From the NCBI GenBank assembly GCA_902783445.1, contig CACZQX010000218.1, positions 1 to 12,182 on the forward strand: a stretch of 12,182 nucleotides of DNA, read 5' to 3'. The translations under genes were made by a program, and so were the position numbers. Below, piece by piece: positions 1 through 7,651 of this stretch (position 1 is its first letter; every line of letters starts with the position of its first letter). The stretch is from an uncultured Lachnospiraceae bacterium (GTDB taxonomy: Bacteria; Bacillota; Clostridia; Lachnospirales; Lachnospiraceae). A model generated the notes under the pieces. That model was not told where the DNA came from, searched no databases, and saw nothing but the letters and a program-made list of their open reading frames with translations.

Positions 1-1
1 A

Positions 2-829
2 GGCGCTCGTGAGATCGGTTTCATGTTCGGACAGTACAAGAGGATCAGAGGTACATATGAAGGCGTACTTACAGGTAAGGGACTTTCATACGGTGGATCT
101 CTTGCAAGAACACAGGCTACAGGATATGGTCTTTTATACTTAACAGAAGAAATGTTAAAATGCAACGGCAAAGATATCAAAGGTAAAACTTGTGCTGTTT
201 CAGGTTCAGGTAACGTTGCTACATATGCTATCGAAAAAGCTATCCAGCTTGGTGCTAAGCCTGTTACATGTTCAGACTCAACCGGTTGGGTTTACGATCC
301 GGACGGAATCGATGTTGCAGCTCTTAAAGAAATCAAAGAAGTTAAGAGAGCACGTCTTACAGAATACAAAAACTACAGACCAAATTCAGAATATCATGAA
401 GGTAAAGGCGTATGGAGCGTTAAAGTTGATATCGCTCTTCCATGTGCTACACAGAACGAACTTGATATCGAAGATGCAAAACAGTTAGTAGCTAACGGCT
501 GCATCTGCGTAGCTGAAGGCGCTAACATGCCTACTACACTTGAAGCTACAAAATACATCCAGGATAACGGACTTTTATTCTCCCCTGGTAAAGCTTCAAA
601 CGCAGGTGGTGTTGCTACATCAGGTTTAGAGATGAGCCAGAACTCAGAAAGACTTAGCTGGTCATTCGAAGAAGTTGATGAAAAACTTCACACAATCATG
701 GTTAACATCTTCCACAACATGGATGATGCTGCTAAGAAATACGGCATGGAAGGCAACTATGTTGCAGGTGCTAACATCGCAGGTTTCGAAAAAGTTGTTG
801 ATGCTATGCTTGCTCAGGGCGTTTGCTAA
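2..829 (+). CDS. gdhA: NADP-type glutamate dehydrogenase, 3' part (5' end outside window)
   Basis: The enzyme reductively aminates 2-oxoglutarate with ammonia to L-glutamate in the cytoplasm, a main entry point for ammonia nitrogen. The frame is open from base 2 (GAREIGFMFGQYKRIRG), so the ATG at 23 is internal. The 275 visible residues are roughly the C-terminal 60% of a family usually near 445 residues. The Rossmann motif SGSGNVA lies at visible residues 67-73, and the stretch GKASNAGGVATSGLEMSQN is typical of hexameric bacterial GdhA. The N-terminal substrate-binding domain with the catalytic lysine is missing because the window starts inside the gene. All 14 isoleucines use ATC and all 6 phenylalanines TTC, unlike the downstream genes, which suggests high expression. 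It is followed by a strong terminator and is probably its own transcription unit. Family identity is secure; NADP rather than NAD preference is inferred from family resemblance. Confidence 0.95.
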   Translation, partial: GAREIGFMFGQYKRIRGTYEGVLTGKGLSYGGSLARTQATGYGLLYLTEEMLKCNGKDIKGKTCAVSGSGNVATYAIEKAIQLGAKPVTCSDSTGWVYDPDGIDVAALKEIKEVKRARLTEYKNYRPNSEYHEGKGVWSVKVDIALPCATQNELDIEDAKQLVANGCICVAEGANMPTTLEATKYIQDNGLLFSPGKASNAGGVATSGLEMSQNSERLSWSFEEVDEKLHTIMVNIFHNMDDAAKKYGMEGNYVAGANIAGFEKVVDAMLAQGVC

Positions 830-864
830 TCGAAAACATCAATCAAAATTTCACAAATTGTTTA

Positions 865-907
865 AAAATATGACCACAGTACTGTGGTCATATTTTGATT
901 GTTTTTT
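865..907 (+). terminator. Intrinsic terminator after gdhA (perfect palindrome plus T-tract)
   Basis: Bases 865-880 and 881-896 are exact reverse complements, giving a 32-bp perfect dyad whose core is TGACCACAGT/ACTGTGGTCA. In RNA the centre would open into a small loop. A run of six T at 902-907 follows after a short GATTG interruption. It begins 35 nt after the gdhA stop codon. An A-run at 864-868 precedes the left arm, so the element could also terminate transcription from the other strand, although no gene converges on it in this window. Confidence 0.85.
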
Positions 908-926
908 AAGTCAACTATGCTATAAT
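899..926 (+). promoter_or_regulatory. Promoter for asnA and the downstream operon
   Basis: A perfect -10 box TATAAT lies at 921-926, preceded by TG at 918-919 (extended -10, TGC). A weak -35 candidate, TTGTTT, lies at 899-904 with a 16-nt spacer and falls in the T-tract of the gdhA terminator. The predicted start is near 932-934, giving a 5' leader of about 55 nt before asnA. I saw no T-box or other recognisable riboswitch in that leader. It is the only convincing promoter before the ylxM promoter at 10850, so it may drive everything from asnA to ftsY or further. Confidence 0.7.
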
Positions 927-976
927 ATTATGGTGTATTTTTGTGTTCAAATATACATTTGGAAAAGAATGAAAAA

Positions 977-982
977 GAGAGG
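977..982 (+). promoter_or_regulatory. Ribosome binding site deciding the asnA start
   Basis: GAGAGG sits 6 nt before the ATG at 989. The longer open frame from a TTG at 941 would start only about 8 nt after the predicted transcription start and has no Shine-Dalgarno sequence, so 989 is the better start. Confidence 0.75.
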
Positions 983-988
983 TTCATT

Positions 989-1999
989 ATGAACGAAATA
1001 ATTATTCCGAAAGAATATAAGAATAATCTGGGTCTTAAAGATACTCAGATTGCAATAAAAAGAGTAAAGGACTTTTTTCAGGTGACTCTTGCAAAAGAAC
1101 TTAATCTTACAAGGGTTACGGCACCGCTTTTTGTAAGGCCGGAAACAGGTCTTAATGACAACTTAAACGGTGTGGAACGTCCCGTAAGCTTCGATATTAA
1201 AGCAATAGACGGAGCACAGGCTGAAATCGTCCATTCACTCGCAAAATGGAAACGCAAAGCTTTGGGAGACTTCGGTTTCGAGCCGGGAGAAGGCCTTTAC
1301 ACAGATATGAATGCTATAAGACGCGATGAAGATCTTGATAACATTCATTCGATATTTGTTGACCAATGGGATTGGGAACGCATTATTTTAAAAGAAGAAC
1401 GTAACGAAGATACATTAAAAGAAATAGTCAATAAGGTATATTCAGCCCTAAAAGATACCGAGAATTACATGTATGCAACATATCCGGGATATGAAAAAAT
1501 ACTTCCGCAGGATATTACTTTTGTAACAACACAGGAGTTGGAGGATAAGTATCCGAACCTCACATCAAAAGAACGCGAAAAAGAAGCGGCAAAAGAGTAC
1601 GGTGCGATATTTATCATGAAAATCGGCGATTTACTAAAATCCGGCGAAAAACATGACGGACGTGCGCCTGACTATGATGATTGGGAATTAAACGGCGATA
1701 TTATCGTTTATTATCCGGTATTGGATATCGGTCTCGAACTTTCATCAATGGGTATCAGAGTCGATGAAACAGCTCTTGCAAGCCAGCTGAAAAAAGCGGG
1801 CTGCGAAGAGCGTGCAAAACTTCCATTTCAGAAGGCGATTTTGGAAAAGAAATTACCGTATACAATCGGCGGCGGTATCGGACAGTCAAGAATTTGCATG
1901 TTTTTCTTAAGAAAAGCCCATATCGGTGAGGTTCAAAGCTCCATATGGCCGGATGATATGATTGAAAAAGGCAAAGCTTCGGGCATGCTGTTCTTATAA
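989..1999 (+). CDS. asnA: Aspartate-ammonia ligase (ammonia-dependent asparagine synthetase A)
   Basis: AsnA makes L-asparagine from L-aspartate, ammonia and ATP (to AMP and pyrophosphate) in the cytoplasm. It is a homodimer related to class II aminoacyl-tRNA synthetases. From the ATG at 989 the protein has 336 residues, close to the 330 of E. coli AsnA, and aligns by eye along its whole length. Visible landmarks are VHSLAKWKRKALGDF from residue 81, GEGLYTDMNAIRRDED, VDQWDWER, RAPDYDDW from residue 225, SSMGIRVD at 252-259 and GGGIGQSR at 294-301, the last resembling the class II motif 3 region. It is the first gene after its promoter and is 14 nt from plsX, so they are probably co-transcribed. 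Being next to gdhA puts two ammonia-fixing enzymes together, though a terminator separates them. No missing key residues were noticed. Confidence 0.96.
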   Translation: MNEIIIPKEYKNNLGLKDTQIAIKRVKDFFQVTLAKELNLTRVTAPLFVRPETGLNDNLNGVERPVSFDIKAIDGAQAEIVHSLAKWKRKALGDFGFEPGEGLYTDMNAIRRDEDLDNIHSIFVDQWDWERIILKEERNEDTLKEIVNKVYSALKDTENYMYATYPGYEKILPQDITFVTTQELEDKYPNLTSKEREKEAAKEYGAIFIMKIGDLLKSGEKHDGRAPDYDDWELNGDIIVYYPVLDIGLELSSMGIRVDETALASQLKKAGCEERAKLPFQKAILEKKLPYTIGGGIGQSRICMFFLRKAHIGEVQSSIWPDDMIEKGKASGMLFL

Positions 2000-2013
2000 T
2001 AGTTGAGGTATAT

Positions 2014-3015
2014 ATGAAAGATATGATAGTTGTTGCGGTTGACGCAATGGGCGGCGACAATGCACCTTTGGAAATCGTTAAGGGTGCGGTAGATGCCGTA
2101 AATGAAGAAAACAGAGTAAAAGTTAAACTTTTCGGTGATGAAGCGACAATTAAAAACGAGCTTTCAAAATACAGCTTTGATAACTCGAAAATTGAAATTG
2201 TTCATACCAGCGAAGTGATAGAAACCGCAGAAGCTCCTGTTAATGCCATTAGAGGAAAAAAAGATTCATCTTTGGTTCGAGGCATAAGAGATGTTAAAGA
2301 AGGCGGCAGCGACGCTTTCGTTTCGGCGGGAAGTTCGGGTGCGGTACTTGTAGGAGGCCAGGTCCTTGTGGGCAAGGCAAAAGGTGTAAAAAGAGCACCT
2401 CTTGCACCTCTTATACCAACGGAAAAAGGTGTGGCACTTTTAATCGACTGCGGTGCCAATGTTGATGCCAGATCCGACCATTTGCTGCAGTTTGCCCAAA
2501 TCGGTTCAATATATATGGAAAACGTTTTGGGAATTAAAAATCCAAAAGTTGCCATTGTTAACATCGGTGCGGAAGAAGAAAAAGGAAATGCTCTTGTTAA
2601 AGAGACAATGCCTCTTCTTAAAGAGCTTGATAATATCAATTTTATCGGAAGCATCGAAGCAAGAGATATTCCGAAAGGTGATGCGGATGTTATTGTTTGC
2701 GAAGCCTTTGTGGGAAATGTTATTTTGAAGCTTTATGAAGGTGTTGCATCAACCCTTCTCAAAACAATCAAAGGCGGCTTGCTTAAAAACTTAAGATCCA
2801 AAATCGGAGCCTTGCTGGTTAAGCCGGCTCTCAAAGAAACTCTTAAGGATTTTGATGTGGAAAAATACGGCGGTGCACCGCTTTTGGGCCTTAATTCCCT
2901 TGTGGTTAAAGCTCATGGCAGCTCAAATGCCGTAGAAGTTAAAAATGCGATTTTGCAGTGTGTAACATTCAGCGATCAGGATATTACGGGAAAAATATCA
3001 GAAAGATTTGAATAG
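2014..3015 (+). CDS. plsX: Phosphate acyltransferase PlsX
   Basis: PlsX converts acyl-ACP and phosphate to acyl-phosphate, the donor used by PlsY to acylate glycerol-3-phosphate at the start of phospholipid synthesis. It acts peripherally at the inner face of the membrane. The 333-residue length is normal. The N-terminus VVAVDAMGGDNAPLEIVKGA is a clear family hallmark, followed by VSAGSSGAVLVGG, the LIDCGANVDARSDHLLQFA stretch, and a C-terminal region with YGGAPLLGLNSLVVKAHGSS. The start at 2014 is supported by GAGG at 2005-2008; the ATG at 2023 is in frame but less well spaced. It lies 14 nt after asnA and 22 nt before acpP, its acyl-donor protein. In many Firmicutes the ribosomal protein L32 gene rpmF precedes plsX; here asnA occupies that position. 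Confidence 0.96.
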   Translation: MKDMIVVAVDAMGGDNAPLEIVKGAVDAVNEENRVKVKLFGDEATIKNELSKYSFDNSKIEIVHTSEVIETAEAPVNAIRGKKDSSLVRGIRDVKEGGSDAFVSAGSSGAVLVGGQVLVGKAKGVKRAPLAPLIPTEKGVALLIDCGANVDARSDHLLQFAQIGSIYMENVLGIKNPKVAIVNIGAEEEKGNALVKETMPLLKELDNINFIGSIEARDIPKGDADVIVCEAFVGNVILKLYEGVASTLLKTIKGGLLKNLRSKIGALLVKPALKETLKDFDVEKYGGAPLLGLNSLVVKAHGSSNAVEVKNAILQCVTFSDQDITGKISERFE

Positions 3016-3023
3016 AAAAGGGC

Positions 3024-3030
3024 TAGGAGG
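3024..3030 (+). promoter_or_regulatory. Strong ribosome binding site deciding the acpP start
   Basis: TAGGAGG lies 7 nt before the ATG at 3038. The frame is open from an ATG at 3008, but that codon is inside plsX, has no comparable site, and would add ten residues not found on acyl carrier proteins. Confidence 0.85.
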
Positions 3031-3037
3031 AATATAT

Positions 3038-3268
3038 ATGGAATTCGTAAAATTAAGAGACATAATAGCAGACGTATTAAACATTGATAAGGAGTCTATC
3101 AAACCCGAAACAACATTTAAGGATGATTTGGGCGCCGATTCCTTGGACGTTTTCCAAATAATTATGGAAATCGAAGAAGAGTTCAAAGTAAGTATTGATA
3201 ACGAAGAAGCTGAAAAAATCATCACTGTGGGTGATGCAGCAGAAGCTATCAAAAAAGCAATTTCATAA
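3038..3268 (+). CDS. acpP: Acyl carrier protein
   Basis: This small acidic cytoplasmic protein carries acyl intermediates of type II fatty acid synthesis on a 4'-phosphopantetheine arm. The 76-residue protein from the ATG at 3038 has the family pattern: helix I, then FKDDLGADSLDVFQIIMEIEEEF. Ser35 in the DSLD motif is the expected phosphopantetheine attachment site, and the acidic recognition helix follows directly. It lies 22 nt after plsX, whose substrate is acyl-ACP. The fab genes that often sit between plsX and acpP in other bacteria are absent here. A very strong Shine-Dalgarno sequence fits the high abundance usual for ACP. A hairpin follows the gene, which may trim or reduce transcription entering rnc. 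Confidence 0.96.
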   Translation: MEFVKLRDIIADVLNIDKESIKPETTFKDDLGADSLDVFQIIMEIEEEFKVSIDNEEAEKIITVGDAAEAIKKAIS

Positions 3269-3291
3269 GAAAGTTATTATTGCGGTAATCG

Positions 3292-3331
3292 GTACACTTA
3301 GTTTGCTTTCGGGCAAAAAAAGTGTACTTTT
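3292..3331 (+). terminator. Hairpin between acpP and rnc (possible attenuator or RNase III target)
   Basis: GTACACTT at 3292-3299 pairs with AAGTGTAC at 3320-3327. After a 2x2 internal mismatch, TTTGC at 3302-3306 pairs with GCAAA at 3313-3317 (allowing the adjacent G pairing), around a short TTTCGG-type loop. Four T follow at 3328-3331. The T-tract is short and interrupted (TTTTACTTGCTTT), so termination is probably partial if it occurs. No clear promoter follows before rnc, so some transcription must pass through. The alternative role, a double-stranded processing site for the enzyme encoded just downstream, is inference. Confidence 0.5.
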
Positions 3332-3367
3332 ACTTGCTTTAAAAAATAAAAAAGAATAGGTGATGAC

Positions 3368-4054
3368 ATGAACAATTTTGATATCGGAAAATTGGAAAAT
3401 GCCATTGGATGCAAGTTTAACGACAAGACTTTACTTAAGAAAGCAGTGACACACAGTTCTTTTGCAAACGAAAGATCTCATAATATGCTTGATTGCAACG
3501 AAAGACTTGAGTTTCTCGGAGATGCTGTTTTAGAACTTTGTGTCAGTGAGTTTCTGTTTGAGAAGTATCCGAGTCGCCCTGAAGGCGAACTTACTAAACT
3601 CAGATCACAGCTTGTTTGCGAACAATCTTTGGCAATATCCGCAAGAGAAATTAAATTAGGCGATCATTTGCTTTTAAGTAAAGGCGAAGATCAGACAGGT
3701 GGAAGAAAAAGAGATTCCATTCTTTCGGATGCTTTTGAAGCCGTAATAGGCGCAATTTATCTGGATTTGGGTCGTGAAGAGGCCAATGCTTTTATTACTC
3801 GCAATGTTTTAAACGATGTGGAAAGCAGACAGGCAATTATCGACGCCAAGTCGATTTTACAGGAGATGGTCCAGGAGAAAAAGCAAAGTTTAACTTATGC
3901 GGTGGTTGATGAATCCGGCCCTGATCACGACAAAACTTTTACCGTAAAAGCTGTAATTAACGGTGAAGATGTGGGATACGGTAAAGGACCGTCTAAAAAG
4001 CGTGCCGAGCAAGAAGCGGCATATAATGCAATAAGAAATATTAAAAATGTGTAA
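3368..4054 (+). CDS. rnc: Ribonuclease III
   Basis: RNase III is a homodimeric, Mg2+-dependent endonuclease that cuts double-stranded RNA, including rRNA precursors and some mRNA leaders. The 228-residue protein has the endonuclease domain at about residues 5-150, with the signature NERLEFLGDAVLEL at 44-57. Acidic active-site residues are visible: Glu45, Glu48 and Asp52, then Asp121 and Glu124 in DAFEAVIGAIYLD. A double-stranded RNA-binding domain follows at about 159-225, ending in GPSKKRAEQEAAYNAI. All expected catalytic residues are present. The start is supported by AGGTGA at 3358-3363. It is 99 nt after acpP, with a hairpin between, and 11 nt before smc, an order common in Clostridia and Bacilli. 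Autoregulation through the upstream hairpin is possible but unproven. Confidence 0.97.
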   Translation: MNNFDIGKLENAIGCKFNDKTLLKKAVTHSSFANERSHNMLDCNERLEFLGDAVLELCVSEFLFEKYPSRPEGELTKLRSQLVCEQSLAISAREIKLGDHLLLSKGEDQTGGRKRDSILSDAFEAVIGAIYLDLGREEANAFITRNVLNDVESRQAIIDAKSILQEMVQEKKQSLTYAVVDESGPDHDKTFTVKAVINGEDVGYGKGPSKKRAEQEAAYNAIRNIKNV

Positions 4055-4065
4055 TTGAGGGAAGA

Positions 4066-7000
4066 ATGTATTTAAAAAGTATTGAAGTTCAGGGTTTTAA
4101 ATCCTTTGCCAATAAAATAAGATTTGATTTTCATAACGGAATAACCGGAATTGTAGGACCTAACGGCAGCGGAAAAAGTAATGTTGCCGATGCGGTTCGT
4201 TGGGTGCTTGGTGAACAAAGGGTAAAACAGCTTCGTGGCGCAAAAATGGAAGATGTTATTTTTGCCGGCACGGAAAACAGAAAACCTTTGGGTTTTGCCT
4301 ATGTTGCAATAACCATGGACAATTCCGACCATAAGCTTGCTATCGATTTTGACGAAGTTACGGTATCAAGACGTATTTTTCGTTCCGGTGAAAGCGAATA
4401 TATGATTAACGGTGCAACATGCCGTCTTAAAGACATTAACGAGCTATTTTACGATACGGGTATCGGTAAAGAAGGATATTCCATTATCGGACAGGGCCAG
4501 ATTGATAAAATCTTAAGCGGAAAGCCGGAAGAGCGCCGTGAACTTTTTGACGAAGCCGTAGGTATTGTTAAATTCAAAAAAAGAAAAGCGGTAACATGTA
4601 AAAAGCTTGAAGATGAGCGTGCAAATATTGTGCGTATCAAAGATATTTTGTCGGAGCTTGAAAAACAAGTAGGACCATTAAAGGATCAATCCGAGACCGC
4701 TAAAGAATATTTAAAACTCAGAGATGAGCTTAAAACATATGATATTAACGGCTTTCTTTTGGAATCCGACGAAATCAAAAACAAAATTTTGGATGTTAAT
4801 AACAATATAGGAATCGTAACTTCTGATTTGGAAAAAGCCAAAGCAGAACTTGAACTTAGTAAGCTTGACTATGAAAAGTTAGGTCTTATTCTTGATGAAT
4901 TGGAAGATTCCATAGAAGAAAAAAAGAATAAGCTTAATTTAAGCAAGATTCAGGTTGAAAAGCTTGAAGGTGACGTTAAGGTTATTAACGAGCAGATAAA
5001 TGCGGCGAAATCAAACGATGAAATGTTTGATGAGCGAATTAAAAGTTTGGATGAGCAGATTAGCAACAACCAAGCCGATTTGGAATCTTTAAAAGAAGAA
5101 AAAGAAAAAATAGAAGACACATTGAACAATGCAACTTCGCTTCAAAATGATGAAGATACAAAGCTTGCCGCAATTACGGATAATATCGATGAATTAAATG
5201 AGCAGGTTGAAAACGCCAAAACGGAAATTATCGAGCTTTTAAACAAAAAAAGCAGCGTTAAGACTAAATTGGAACGTTACGAAACCATGCTTGAACAGAT
5301 AGAGCGCAGGAAAAATGAGCTTTCGGAAAGTTTTAAACAGCACGAATCCGACAGCAAAGAGCAGGAAGAACTTATTGCCAAGTTGAAAAATGAATTGGAA
5401 GAAGTAAGTTCGGCCTATGATGTAAAAAGCGCAAAAGTTCTTGATATTACAAATAAAATCAAAGAAATAGACATTAATACAAGCAGCTTAAACAAAAAGT
5501 ATGAAGACTGCAACCGTATTTATCATCGTGACAGTTCACGTCTCGAATCTTTAAAGAATATTACCGAAAGATACGAAGGTTATAACAACAGTATCCGTAA
5601 GGTAATGGAACTTAAAGAGCAAAGAAAAGGTATTATCGGTGTTGTAGCAGATATTATCAAAACCGAGCAAAAGTATGAAATTGCCATTGAAACGGCATTG
5701 GGCGGCAGTATTCAAAATATTGTTACCGATGATGAAAAATGCGCAAAAGACATTATCGAATACTTAAAGAAAAACAAATTCGGTCGCGCCACATTCCTTC
5801 CATTAAGCAGTATCGGCAACAGAGCGCCTTTTAATAACGAAAACGTTTTAAGAGAAAAAGGCGTTGTGGGACTTGCAAGCGATTTGGTTAACATAAAAAA
5901 AGAATATTCCGGAGTCGCAAAATATCTGTTGGGCAGAATCGTGGTAGTGGATCATATTGATAACGCCCTTCTTCTTGCACGTAAATATAACTACTCATTA
6001 AGAATCGTTACATTGGAGGGTGAACTTTTAAATGTAGGCGGTTCTTTAACCGGTGGTGCGTATAAAAACACATCGAACCTTTTGGGTCGTCGACGTGAAA
6101 TCGAAGATTTGGAAAAATCCGTTGATGAATTTAAGGCTTTGATGGATAATTTAAGCAAACAACTTGAATCCGAAAAAGAAGAAAGAGGCAAACTTTCCGA
6201 TAGTTTAGAAGGACTCAAACTTGAATTGCAAGAACAAGCTCTTCTTAAAAATACAGTAAGTCTTAATATTAAGCAGGCGGGCGAAAAGTTTGAAGAATTG
6301 GAATCTTCTTTCAAAAATATCGAGAAAGAAAATGCCGAAATCGAGATTCAGGTTGCCGAAATCAACGACAACAACAATGTTTTAAAAGATGAACTTCAAT
6401 CAATCGAAGATGAAAACAAAAAGCTGGAAGATAGCATTAACGACTTAAACGCACAAATAGACGCGGAAAAAGAAAAGGAAAATGCTCAAAGCAAAAAAGC
6501 CGAGGAAATGAGAATAGAGCATTCCAAGCTTTTTGAAAAAAACAGTTTTGTTGCGGATTCAATCAAGCGTTTGGAAGCGGAAATCAAACGTATTAAAGCT
6601 GAAAAAGAAGAACTTGTGAATAATCGCGCGGGTAACAGCGAAGAAATCGAAAACAAACTTGCGCAGATTGAAGAAATAAAGATTTCCATAGAAAAGGGAA
6701 AAGATGAGATTGTTTTCTTAAACGATGAAATAGAAGCTGATATCAAAAATAAAGAAGAACAGGCATCGGACCACAAAGATTTCTTGAACAAGCGTGACGA
6801 GATTTCCGAAAAAATCAACACATTGGAAAAAGAAATCTTAAGATTGGATGTCCAAAAAGAAAAGCATAATGAGGCTTTGGAATCGAAAGTTGCCTATATT
6901 TGGGAACAATACGAACTCACTTTGGTATCTGCCGCAGCCTTCAGAAACGAAGAGCTTACAAATTTGAATTCAATCAAGCGTAAAACCGGCGAGTTAAAAA

Positions 7001-7629
7001 GCTCTATCAAGGCTTTGGGAGACGTTAATGTTAACGCTATTGAGGAATACAAGTCCGTTTCCGAAAGATATGAGTTTTTAAATGCTCAGCATGAAGATTT
7101 AATCGAAGCCGAGGCAAATCTGGTTAAGATTATCGAAGAACTTGATGATGGCATGAGAAAGCAATTTAACAGCGAGTTCGAAAAAATCAGAAGCGAGTTT
7201 GACAAAGTATTTAAAGAACTTTTCGGTGGAGGTAAAGGTACAATCGAGCTTGATGACGAGGACGAAGATGTTCTTGAAACAAGCATTACCATTACGGCAC
7301 AGCCACCGGGCAAAAAACTTCAAAATATGATGCAGTTATCCGGTGGAGAAAAGGCTCTTACGGCAATTGCGCTTTTGTTCGCAATCCAAAACTTAAAACC
7401 ATCTCCGTTTTGCCTTTTGGACGAAATCGAGGCGGCGTTGGATGATTCGAATGTTGGCAGATTTGCCGGATATTTGCACAAACTTACCGAATTCACACAG
7501 TTTATAGTAATTACACACAGAAAAGGTACAATGTCTGCCGCAGACAGACTTTACGGTATTACAATGCAGGAAAAAGGTGTATCGGCCCTTGTTTCCGTTG
7601 ACCTTTTGGAAAATGAACTTGATAAATAA
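4066..7629 (+). CDS. smc: Chromosome segregation protein SMC
   Basis: Smc is the ATPase core of the bacterial condensin (with ScpA and ScpB, not encoded here), which organises and separates the chromosome. The 1187-residue length is normal. The N-terminal head has YLKSIEVQGFKSFANK and Walker A GPNGSGKS at residues 31-38. Long charged coiled coils rich in Glu and Lys run from about 165 to 500 and 670 to 1020. The hinge lies at about 505-664, ending in GGSLTGG at 658-664. The C-terminal head has the ABC signature LSGGEKALTA from residue 1091 and Walker B FCLLDEIEAALDD from 1115, with Glu1120 as the expected catalytic glutamate. DEIEAALD in place of DEVDAALD is a conservative change. GAGGGA at 4057-4062 precedes the ATG. 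The 11-nt gap after rnc and 22-nt gap before ftsY indicate one operon. Confidence 0.97.
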   Translation: MYLKSIEVQGFKSFANKIRFDFHNGITGIVGPNGSGKSNVADAVRWVLGEQRVKQLRGAKMEDVIFAGTENRKPLGFAYVAITMDNSDHKLAIDFDEVTVSRRIFRSGESEYMINGATCRLKDINELFYDTGIGKEGYSIIGQGQIDKILSGKPEERRELFDEAVGIVKFKKRKAVTCKKLEDERANIVRIKDILSELEKQVGPLKDQSETAKEYLKLRDELKTYDINGFLLESDEIKNKILDVNNNIGIVTSDLEKAKAELELSKLDYEKLGLILDELEDSIEEKKNKLNLSKIQVEKLEGDVKVINEQINAAKSNDEMFDERIKSLDEQISNNQADLESLKEEKEKIEDTLNNATSLQNDEDTKLAAITDNIDELNEQVENAKTEIIELLNKKSSVKTKLERYETMLEQIERRKNELSESFKQHESDSKEQEELIAKLKNELEEVSSAYDVKSAKVLDITNKIKEIDINTSSLNKKYEDCNRIYHRDSSRLESLKNITERYEGYNNSIRKVMELKEQRKGIIGVVADIIKTEQKYEIAIETALGGSIQNIVTDDEKCAKDIIEYLKKNKFGRATFLPLSSIGNRAPFNNENVLREKGVVGLASDLVNIKKEYSGVAKYLLGRIVVVDHIDNALLLARKYNYSLRIVTLEGELLNVGGSLTGGAYKNTSNLLGRRREIEDLEKSVDEFKALMDNLSKQLESEKEERGKLSDSLEGLKLELQEQALLKNTVSLNIKQAGEKFEELESSFKNIEKENAEIEIQVAEINDNNNVLKDELQSIEDENKKLEDSINDLNAQIDAEKEKENAQSKKAEEMRIEHSKLFEKNSFVADSIKRLEAEIKRIKAEKEELVNNRAGNSEEIENKLAQIEEIKISIEKGKDEIVFLNDEIEADIKNKEEQASDHKDFLNKRDEISEKINTLEKEILRLDVQKEKHNEALESKVAYIWEQYELTLVSAAAFRNEELTNLNSIKRKTGELKSSIKALGDVNVNAIEEYKSVSERYEFLNAQHEDLIEAEANLVKIIEELDDGMRKQFNSEFEKIRSEFDKVFKELFGGGKGTIELDDEDEDVLETSITITAQPPGKKLQNMMQLSGGEKALTAIALLFAIQNLKPSPFCLLDEIEAALDDSNVGRFAGYLHKLTEFTQFIVITHRKGTMSAADRLYGITMQEKGVSALVSVDLLENELDK

Positions 7630-7651
7630 TCTTGTTTAAAAGGAGTATTGA

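Noticed and set aside
941..988. Extension of asnA to a TTG start at 941
   Set aside because: It has no ribosome binding site, starts almost at the predicted transcription start, and adds residues absent from AsnA proteins. The ATG at 989 has GAGAGG at good spacing.
927..988. T-box or other riboswitch controlling asnA
   Set aside because: The leader is only about 55 nt, has no T-box core sequence and no specifier stem, and is too short for known amino acid riboswitches.
7405..7450. Altered Smc Walker B region (DEIEAALDD instead of DEVDAALD)
   Set aside because: The catalytic glutamate is intact and the changes are conservative, so it is ordinary family variation rather than a defect.
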